From Ananas comosus (Eukaryota; Streptophyta; Magnoliopsida; Poales; Bromeliaceae), in assembly GCF_001540865.1 (NCBI RefSeq), contig NC_033629.1:10666733-10730732 (forward strand): a stretch of 64,000 bases of DNA. Reading direction: 5' to 3'. Under the pieces are notes generated by a model, which saw only the letters and a program-made list of their open reading frames with translations, had not been told where the DNA came from and did no database searches. Shown in pieces: positions 56,681 through 64,000 of the stretch. The number at the start of each line of letters is the position of its first letter. Position 1 is the stretch's first letter. Made by a program: the position numbers and the translations under genes.

Positions 56681-57671
56681 TAAATTTAAAGTATTAAATT
56701 TGATACTAAATTTTATTATTAAATTTTATAAAATTAAAATAATAATTAGATTGGATAAAATTTTTAACTAAGCTAAACAAAAGTTAAGAAGTCTAAACAA
56801 GTAAGGAGCTGATTTCAAAATGAATTCAAATAAAAAAAAAAAAAAGATAAGGAGCCTAAATTATTAAGGAGCTGATTTCAAAATGACTAATCGATGAGGA
56901 GGATGTCCATGCATTTCAAGCTAGCAAACTTTTTAGCTTTTGCTTGGTGGCTAGATGGGTGCCGCTTTGCCACGCAGCGCCGATTTGCATTGTCCCCATA
57001 CTATTTAGTTTGGAGATGATGTCTATATAATTTTTATCCTGTAGGTCAACCCCACAATCGGGGCAGGACTACAGGAGAAGGCGGCGGCAGTAATGCCTCT
57101 AAGTTTTAGAAAGAAAGAAATTTTTTCATATTTCTAATTTGATAGGTCGCGTAGTGGTTGTTATCTCAGTTGCTGACTAAGAGATCATATGTTTAATCTC
57201 CTATTAGAGTCTTTATTATCGGACATGTGATTATATTTAGAGCAGTTTTTTAGGTGCGCCGACAAGTTAAAAAGTATCCATTTAGGTGGATAATAATTTG
57301 AGGAAAAAAGAATTAGGTGGATTGTAGGACTCTTTACCACCGCATATACTTACAAACAAATTTTACAATACTTTACAAATAGCATACGTGGCGGTATTTA
57401 ATTGGTGTAGAAGTGTAAATCAGGATAAGATCTGCATAATTTATAATTTCAAGATTGAAATCCAAACATTAAGTTGTAGAATCTGTAAAATACCACAAGA
57501 TAAGTATTGTAAAATTTGTTTGTAAGTATATGCTCACATATTTCTGTGAGGGGCCGCGGAAAAAAATGTTCGATCTTTGTCTTACAACAATATGCTGGGA
57601 ACTGTGGAAGAAAAGAAACAGTCGTATTTTCAACGGACACCTCACTCGAAGTGACGAAACTGGAAGGAGAG
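56681..57671. other. AT-rich intergenic DNA, no gene seen
   Basis: No supported gene. Near 57140-57230 a segment (GGTCGCGTAGTGGTTGTTAT ... ATATGTTTAATCTCC) is faintly tRNA-like and may be another old SINE; not called. Confidence 0.35.
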
Positions 57672-57672
57672 N

Positions 57673-58158
57673 ATGATAGAACTTCCAAATTGACGATCGG
57701 CTCCGTTGAACATGATCTATACCACTTGCAGTGTTTAGAAATCAAATTTCAAATCTTTTCGACATCATTTGCCTAATGATCAAAAGGTTTCAAAATTTGT
57801 AATTTTAATGGTCGATAAGAGGCGTTTTCTCGTTTAATGGCGTAAAGATATCCAAATCAATTGAATTTTTGTTAAAAAATTCTTTAAACTATTTAAAACA
57901 AGATCTATACTCTTGATCTTGATTACAAGACTCCTATTATCATTTTTTAAAGAGTATTCATTTTCAGCTATTCATTTTTTTGTTTACTTGATGGATAAAA
58001 GAAAATATCGAAAGTGCGTGAAATTTGATTTTTAGGTAGTTTAAATGGTTTAGATCATATTTAACGGAGCTGATCGTCAATTTTGAAGCTCTATCAACGA
58101 AAACAAATCGGTAGTAAAACGGCTTGTTTACTACCGGTAGTATTCTAGCTCAACTCTA
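57673..58158. mobile_element. Foldback element, left end missing at an N
   Basis: The interior matches the elements at 54555 and 58169 (GATCGGCTCCGTTGAACATG, TCGACATCATTTGCCTAATG, and the mirrored AACGGAGCTGATCGTCAATT). The right end, GGTAGTATTCTAGCTCAACT, is present with palindromic TTTACTACCGGTAGT. At the left the homology begins right after the N at 57672 and the expected terminal palindrome is absent. Confidence 0.6.
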
Positions 58159-58168
58159 TACATATATA

Positions 58169-58724
58169 TAGAGTAGGGCTGCTGTGCTCTCAGGAGCACG
58201 GAAGCCTCTGTGCTCCTGAGCCGTTTTCGATGATGGAATTTTCGAATCGACTGTTGGCTCCGTTAAACTTGATCTAGCGCATTTGAAGTTTCTAGAAAAT
58301 AATTTTTGCGATTTTTTGATATCATTTACCTAGTGATCGAAAGGATTCAAAATTCATAATTTTTAATGGTTGATATCTGCCGTTTTCAAGTTTAACGGTG
58401 TAGAAGTATTCAAATCAGATGAAATTTTGATACAAAATTCTTTATACTATCTACAACAAGATCAATATGTCTGATCAAAAATTTTAGTGCTATATCACCA
58501 CTTTTTATAGAATTTTTATTTTCAGCCGTTAAAAACTATTGATTTTGAATCATTTCGATTGCTAGGTAAATGATATCGAAAAATCGCAAAAATTATTTTC
58601 TAGAAACTTCAAATACGCTAGATTAAGTTTAACGGAGCCGATCGTCGATTCGGAAACTCTATCATAAAAAACGGATCAAGAGCATGGAGGCCTCCGTGCT
58701 CCTGAGAGCACAATAGCTCTGCTA
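58169..58724. mobile_element. Foldback element with palindromic ends
   Basis: The left TAGAGTAGGGCTGCTGTGCTC pairs with the right GAGCACAATAGCTCTGCTATA. Next to each end is a strong palindrome, CAGGAGCACGGAAGCCTCTG and CATGGAGGCCTCCGTGCTCC. The arms are homologous to the 54.6-kb element. TA tracts lie on both sides. Confidence 0.72.
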
Positions 58725-58889
58725 TATATATATATATAGGCTGGGATTGGTTTCACTTAAAAAAAGAGAAACAAAAACAAAACAAAACGTTAGATCGTTT
58801 TGAATCAAATAGGCCGAAATTTAAGTCATCTTTTGGAATGACATAATATTAGAATAAGATTTTATTTATTTATTTATTTTATTGAACAT

Positions 58890-58991
58890 TTTAGCCCCAA
58901 GTGGTAAAGAACATGATAATTAATATCCGGTAAATATACTTCACATTTTCAGCTAAATTTGTTTATGAACAAATTAAATGACCCTATGATG
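58890..58991 (+). mobile_element. Diverged SINE, interrupted by a hAT-type insertion
   Basis: GCCCCAAGTGGTAAAGAACA (A-box region) and CAGCTAAATTTGTTTATGAA CAAATTAAATGA resemble the SINE head and body. The sequence is broken by the hAT-type element starting at 58992; similar body words (GCTAAATTTATTTCTAAACA) resume at 63772. Confidence 0.45.
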
Positions 58992-59226
58992 TAGGGGTGA
59001 AAACGAATCGGATATGGTCGGATATTTGACAAAACTATATCTACATCCATTTTTTCTTTTCGGATACAAATTCGAATATGGATATACATCGGATACCAAA
59101 TTTTTGTTGCCATATCGCTAAAATGGATTAAGATATGATCGAATATTTTTTCGGATTCGAATATGAATTGAATATATATTCAGATAATAATAATATACAT
59201 TAATATGCACATATCTATCTATTACT

Positions 59227-59456
59227 ATATACTAAAGTAGAATCCTTTATGAACCCTATGTGAGAAGCTGACACGTGGCTTTCTATATGCTTGTCACGTG
59301 TCAAGCTCAAATATAGATTTTTTACTTTAGGAAAAATAAAATATACTAAAGTAGAATCCTTTATGAACCCTATGTGAGAAGCTGACACGTGGCTTTCTAT
59401 ATGCTTGCCACGTGTCAAGCTCAAATATAGATTTTCTACTTTAAGAAAAATAAAAT
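59227..59456 (+). repeat. Tandem duplication at the Helitron 5' end, period 114 bp
   Basis: Two nearly identical units begin ATATACTAAAGTAGAATCCT at 59227 and 59341. Each holds GACACGTGGC and CACGTGTCAAGC, a pair of inverted ACACGTG words. The minus-strand ORF with two copies of the same peptide is a product of the duplication. Confidence 0.85.
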
Positions 59457-59499
59457 TTGATTTTTTAAAGAAATAATATTTTTTACTATATTATTAAAA

Positions 59500-59910
59500 A
59501 TCACCTATAATGAAGGGGATTTTATTTCAAAGTCACATATAATTATGTTGAGATATTTGAGAAATTCACGGATATTACGTTGCGAAAGAATTGGCGGGTG
59601 CGGATATTACGCGTGAGAAAGAAAATATTTATCTTTATTTTTATTTCAAAGTCACTTATAATTACATTGAGATATTTGAGAAATTTACGGATATTATGTT
59701 GCGAAGGTTGCGGATATTATGTGTGAGAAGGAAAATATTTATTTTTATTTGGGAATAAATTATTGCAAGCTCAAATATGAATTTTCTACTTTAGAAAAAA
59801 TAAAATTAGATTTTTTAAGAAAATAATATCTAATTCATGGATATTACATTGCGAAAGAATTGACGGGTGCAGATATTACGCATGAGAAGAAAAATATTTA
59901 TCTTTATTTG
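59500..59910 (+). repeat. Imperfect tandem repeats inside the Helitron
   Basis: About three imperfect units of roughly 120-140 bp share TTTATTTCAAAGTCAC, TTGAGATATTTGAGAAATT, GGATATTACGTTGCGAA and GAGAA(A)GAAAATATTTAT. Confidence 0.6.
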
Positions 59911-60240
59911 GGAATAAATTATAACTTAGTTAATTATTTGAAATGATTAGTTGAAAATTACTAGACATAAAAATATTAGTAAAAAAGGATACATGTATTT
60001 TTGGAAAGAGAAAAAAATTCAAAACTCACGTAGTACAGATATAGATATTGCATGTCACTTCCCTACTATCACTCCTTCTGTAATTTTTATTTCGTAATTT
60101 TTTTCCCTACTGTCATTCCTGTAATTTTCTTAGTTCTTAAATGTTGATGCTTTAAAATAGAACATATTATTTTCATTTTATTATTTAAATACGAAGCAAA
60201 TATTAATTTTTTTTCTTGGATGTCTTATTGTTCTCAGGAT

Positions 60241-62190
60241 ATGGCACTTGGGTATGATTCTATACGTGACATCACTCTTCTTAGAGACAAATGGAAAATC
60301 AAAGTCAAAGTGATTTGTCTGTATACTATGCCTGAATTTAATCGTCCAGAGGTGGTGAATAGCCTAGAGTTAGTTCTTTCTAATCAAAATATAAGATACG
60401 GCTTTCATTTTCAAATTGAACATACGTTTGTTTTGCTTTTACTAAAAGATACTACACAATTTGTTTATTTTCTATTATAGGGTGATAGAATACATGCAAC
60501 GGTAAGAAAAGCTTTACTAAACAAATTTAAATGTCTTTTCACGGAAGAAAAAGTTTATGTGATCAACCAGTTTGGAGTGGGGCAGAGCAGCGGCTCCTAT
60601 AGGACCACTATACATTCTTACAAAATCAATTTTCAATATTCTACGGTTGTACGTGAGATGGAAGATGTTTTGACAATATCAAAGTATGGATTTATATTTA
60701 TCTCTTTTGATGAAATACTTGCTAATGTCGCTGATGACAAATATTTAGTAGGTAAGAGTTGTTACATGCATCAAATATTTAATTTTTAAAATTCAATTTT
60801 TAATATGTGTACCTACTATATTGATTCTTACATTTTATTTTTCTAATTTATCAGATGTCATTGGGAAGCTTTCTAGAATTAGTATAATGGAAGAAAGCTG
60901 CAAGGACGGTAAAGAAACAAAAAAGATTACGATACTACTTAAGGATGACAAGTAGGTGCTCATAATTATAAATATATCTTTTGAATATTTATATTTTTTT
61001 TTTCAGTTAGCTGCTTATTATTATAAATAGATAACTAGATTGACAGTTATATCCAAAACAAATTATATTATATTTATCAATCTGATAACTTTATATTACG
61101 ACACTCATGTCTACATCTTAAATAACGGTACTTTACGTTCTTTGAGTTTTCTTGCTAATATAAATATAAATATAAAAATTATCTATAAGTAGCATTTGTA
61201 GTATAATGATCATTTTAATTTGTATTTTGGTCATTTAGTAATTTTTTCTGTAAAACTTATAGTAACAAGAAGCTGGGTTGCACATTGTGGAGAAGGTTTG
61301 CTGAAGAACTTCATACTTATAGACAAGTAGGGGATGAAGCCTCTGTCATAATTATAATGCAATGGTGCAAGATAAAAGACTTTGCAGGTATCTCATTTAT
61401 TCAAACTTTGGATATTATTTATATTCTTACTAATTATACTAATTATTGAATATCTATGAGCAACATAGGTTCACGTAATATATCATTCACGTAATATATC
61501 AAACTCTCTTTATGCAACCAAGATGATGATCAACACTAATATATCAGAAATATTGGAGTTCAAAAATAAATAAGTTAACCAATAACCTTATTATTTTTTT
61601 ATATATATATTGTTCACTTACATTAAAATATAAAATTTAGGATTGTAAGCGGAGAAGTAAGTCAATCTATGGTGCTTAGTGAAATTTCAACTCAATCCAC
61701 TATTTCTCTAACGAATGACTTCCTAAAAGTATTTCAAAAGAAAACTCTGGCTGAAATTCAAGAATGCCAACAGGAAAATAAGTGTAAATATCTTATCCAT
61801 ATTTATCGTTTTAATACATTTTGTTCTCTTATTCTTAATACTGAATATATATCATTTTTTCAGCCTTGTGTATGTGTCACTCTAGCAACTGTTCTAAGTG
61901 TTGAGACTTAGCGTGGCTGGTACTACAATTCTTACAAAAGGTGATTCCTGATGAAACTGGATTCTATTGTGAATTTTGTGAGAGAATGGTAACTTGTGTT
62001 GGACTAAGGTGAGAATTTTTACTTCTGCACTTGATGTATATGATTTAATGTGATATTTTTTTAACAACAACCTACAATATGCATGCTATGACAATAAACA
62101 AGAGTCAAGGTTAATCGTTATTACATGTTGGCTTATATCTACCTAGACCGATATTCAGTCATGGTCAGTTATATGTTGCAATATCTAGAG
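60241..62190 (+). pseudogene. RPA1-like (replication protein A large subunit) gene, decayed
   Basis: Exon-like blocks on the plus strand: about 60241-60395 (MALGYDSIRDITLLRDKWKI), 60481-60750 (GDRIHATVRKALLNKF, YKINFQYSTV), 60855-60951 (DVIGKLSRISIMEESCKDGK), 61261-61387 (LGCTLWRRFAEEL), about 61640-61783, and about 61862-62010 with a zinc-finger part (PDETGFYCEFCERM). The order is that of RPA70-type OB-fold proteins, which bind single-stranded DNA. Breaks: the first donor seems lost, stops follow the first zinc cysteines, and bases are missing with a frame change between WYYNS and KVIPDETG. It is a Helitron passenger, not a host RPA gene. Confidence 0.7.
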
Positions 62191-62966
62191 TTCGAAGCAA
62201 CGTCAGATTGAATATTCTAATTTGTGATAAAGATGATTTGTTATCTAAAACTACAAGCAATGTGGTTTTTAAAGAAGTGTTTCAGAATTTAAAATAGGTG
62301 GACGGTTTATTTTTCTTCATATTATTTTAAAATTTATAATTTTTCAACCATTCAACTCGGTCATTTTATTTTTTTACATAAATTTAGATATTTTTCTGAA
62401 AAAATTCACTAATATTATGATATTTATTATTTTACTTATCTAACAATTTATCTATATTATTATTGGAGTAGATACTTTCTATTTTCATGTAACAAAGTTT
62501 TTTTTCTTTATATTTTCTTGAAGACAAACATCTATATATTTTTGAATCTTAAAAGTTTGTATTTCTCTCATATACGTGTCCTTACTCTAATTTGTGTCAA
62601 ATATGAAAGTTTAGTTGATCTCATTATATGCTTAAATATTAATGTCATTTGTAATTTTTCACATCAATTTTAGTTATCATTTTGTTTTGCACATCAATAT
62701 GTAAATGTAAATTGTTTTGCACACCAATTCATAGATAATAGAGCATGGTTGAATTTTGCTTTTTACTTGAGTATTTACTTTGCTCCATAATTTTTTTTCT
62801 CTACCTTTTGTACTTTAATATATACTATAATTAAGATTGATAGTATATTTCTTTATTTGTTAAAAAAATATAATATTAATTAGAATATTTTTTTTTATCA
62901 TCACATACTAACTTTTGTTATTTTATATTATTATTTTATCCGTGCATCGCACGGGTCAAATACTAG

Positions 62967-63273
62967 TACAATAAATGAGAAATACAAAAAATTACTTTAT
63001 TTTCCTACCTTGTTTCCTCACTTTATATCTTCACATATAAAACATATAACAATTCTAATATATAATTTATTATAAAATAAACTAATAACACAAAAAATTA
63101 CCTTATTTTCTCACAACATGTATTAATTGTCCCTCTTATATCTACACAAAAAGCAATTAAACTTTCCTCATCGTCCTCTTCGCAGATGGTGGACCTCAAT
63201 GAGTAGGGTGAGAGAGCAGATGCCAGAGAGAGAAAGAGAGATAAAGTTTTGAGATTAGGTTTCGTTCATTGAA
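62967..63273. other. DNA between Helitron and SINE, no gene seen
   Basis: AT-rich to moderate-GC sequence inside the split hAT-type element, with a short GA-rich stretch at 63205-63245. It is probably part of another inserted element or a captured segment, because its composition changes at about 63160. Confidence 0.3.
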
Positions 63274-63442
63274 ACCGACCGTCCCTAGAGCAAGTGGCAA
63301 AGGATTTGGTGGTTGGTATCCGAGACCCAAGTTCGAATCCTAGTTGATTCACATTTCTAGCTAAGTTTATTTCTAAATGAAATAAAACGAAGCGGGTAGC
63401 GTGCTACCTATCTGGCTATCTCTCTCTCTCTCAAAAAAAAAA
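63274..63442 (+). mobile_element. SINE copy with 17-bp target duplication
   Basis: The best-preserved copy: CCGACCGTCCCTAGAGCAAG and TGGCAAAGG (A box), AAGTTCGAATCCTAGTTGAT (B box), ATTTCTAAATGAAATAAAACG, the palindrome GGTAGCGTGCTACC, a CT run and poly(A). The flanking repeats are AGGTTTCGTTCATTGAA (63257-63273) and AGGTTTCGTTCGTTGAA (63443-63459), with one mismatch. Confidence 0.88.
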
Positions 63443-63751
63443 AGGTTTCGTTCGTTGAAGAGAAATCGAGCGATCGATTCTAGAGGAAAGGAATTTAGGC
63501 GGGCTAAGTGAGCAAAATTGGAGCGGGCGGATCCAAAAATATAAAAAATATAAAAATAATAGTACGAAAAGTCCGAATATCCAGATCTATATCCATTTTT
63601 TTTCGGATATTCAAAAAAAATTAACTCTCTAAAACCATATCTATATTGTATCTATATCCGACTGGATCTGAGTATTTTCTATCTAGATCCAGATATTATC
63701 GAATATGGATACAGATATTTTTGGATAATATCCGATCCGGTTTAACCCCTA

Positions 63752-64000
63752 GTATGGTGTGTGAATCTTAAGCGCTAAATTTATTTCTAAACAAATTAAA
63801 CGACAGAATGGTGTGAATTTATTTCTGAACAAATTAAATGACGGTATGGTAGTGTCTGAATCGTAAGCGCTAAATTTATTTCTAAACAAATTAAAGGATA
63901 GTATGATGTGTGGATCGTAAGTGCTAACCAACTATCAAATTAAAGGTAGTAGGGTGCCTAGATCGTAAGCACTCGTCACATCTAAGGGCCCAAAGACAGT
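63752..64000. repeat. Imperfect tandem repeats at the right edge
   Basis: GCTAAATTTATTTCTAAACA followed by AATTAAA(C/G)GA and a GTATGGTGTG-like word recurs three to four times. It looks like iterated SINE-body-related sequence and continues past the window. Confidence 0.5.

Larger units (their letters stand above)
59214..62966 (+). mobile_element. Complete Helitron carrying an RPA1-like gene
   Basis: The 5' end is TCTATCTATTACTATATACT. The 3' end has the hairpin CCGTGCATCGCACGG then GTCAAATACTAG, followed by T, so the 3753-bp element sits between A (59213) and T (62967), as Helitrons do. No RepHel (rolling-circle nuclease/helicase) is present, so it is non-autonomous. Its cargo is an RPA1-like gene. 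Such RPA genes are known in plant Helitrons. Confidence 0.85.
58992..63751. mobile_element. hAT-type element split by nested insertions
   Basis: The left end TAGGGGTGAAAACGAATCGG and the right end CCGATCCGGTTTAACCCCTA are inverted repeats. The flanking 8-mers CTATGATG (58984-58991) and GTATGGTG (63752-63759) agree at six positions. The arms (GGATATGGTCGGATATTTG ... TCGGATTCGAATATGAATTG at the left, ATCCAGATCTATATCCATTT ... GAATATGGATACAGATATTT at the right) are hAT-MITE-like. Between them lie the Helitron (59214-62966) and other DNA carrying a SINE (63274-63442). Confidence 0.65.

Noticed and set aside
57120..57240. tRNA-like segment (GTAGTGGTTGTTAT ... GTTTAATCTCC)
   Set aside because: It cannot be folded into a full cloverleaf by eye and lacks a clear B box; at most an old SINE.
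59215..59424. Minus-strand ORF with two copies of one peptide
   Set aside because: It is produced by the 114-bp tandem duplication in the Helitron 5' end and has no independent support.
1..64000. CRISPR arrays, bacterial operons, phage or viral genes, rRNA or functional tRNA genes
   Set aside because: None seen. Repeats here are eukaryotic transposons and microsatellites without regular spacer structure, and the genes have spliceosomal introns.

Overview
The window is nuclear DNA of a flowering plant, most likely a monocot. The evidence is intron-rich genes of plant-only or plant-type families, GC-rich first exons, and AT-rich intergenic DNA crowded with SINEs, MITEs, Helitrons and a solo LTR. 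A non-grass monocot is a guess only. Five single Ns (11727, 13309, 29042, 36583, 57672) mark unresolved or joined positions.

Left part (1-28.7 kb), gene-dense. The last exon of an unrecognised plus-strand gene ends at 345. Three minus-strand genes follow: IRE1, the ER-stress sensor kinase/RNase (7 exons, 2226-11326); an AAGAB/p34-like P-loop protein of clathrin-adaptor assembly (6 exons, 14404-18494); and a tonoplast sugar transporter of the TST/TMT family (6 exons, 21766-27758). I joined the exons by hand; reading phase is consistent at every junction. The models give 976, 411 and 749 residues. The IRE1 promoter holds an exact ER-stress response element about 80 bp upstream of a TATA box, which suggests autoregulation by the unfolded protein response. 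A 2.2-kb solo LTR with perfect 5-bp target duplications sits in IRE1 intron 3.

Middle (28.7-41.3 kb), gene-free and transposon-rich. It holds two hAT-type MITEs, four copies of a MULE-type MITE family with 9-bp duplications (one looks like a Pack-MULE with a GC-rich insert), a LINE zinc-knuckle remnant, a minus-strand Helitron terminus with captured exon-like and minisatellite DNA, and a GC-rich inverted-repeat block.

Right part (41.3-64 kb). A plus-strand gene for a small organelle-targeted J-domain protein (6 exons, 271 residues) converges on a minus-strand gene for a plastid fibrillin of the PAP12/FBN10 type (11 exons, 432 residues). Beyond 54 kb there are foldback elements lying in (TA)n tracts and then a nested stack: a hAT-type element split by a complete 3.75-kb Helitron carrying a decayed RPA1-like gene, and by further DNA containing a SINE with its own duplications.

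The five genes are ordinary housekeeping or stress genes with no evident shared pathway. I found no new multi-gene system. The most notable items are the IRE1 promoter element with its stop-start uORF, two apparent GC-AG introns, the tRNA-derived SINE family with perfect target duplications, the foldback family with palindromic ends, and the RPA-bearing Helitron nested in a hAT element.
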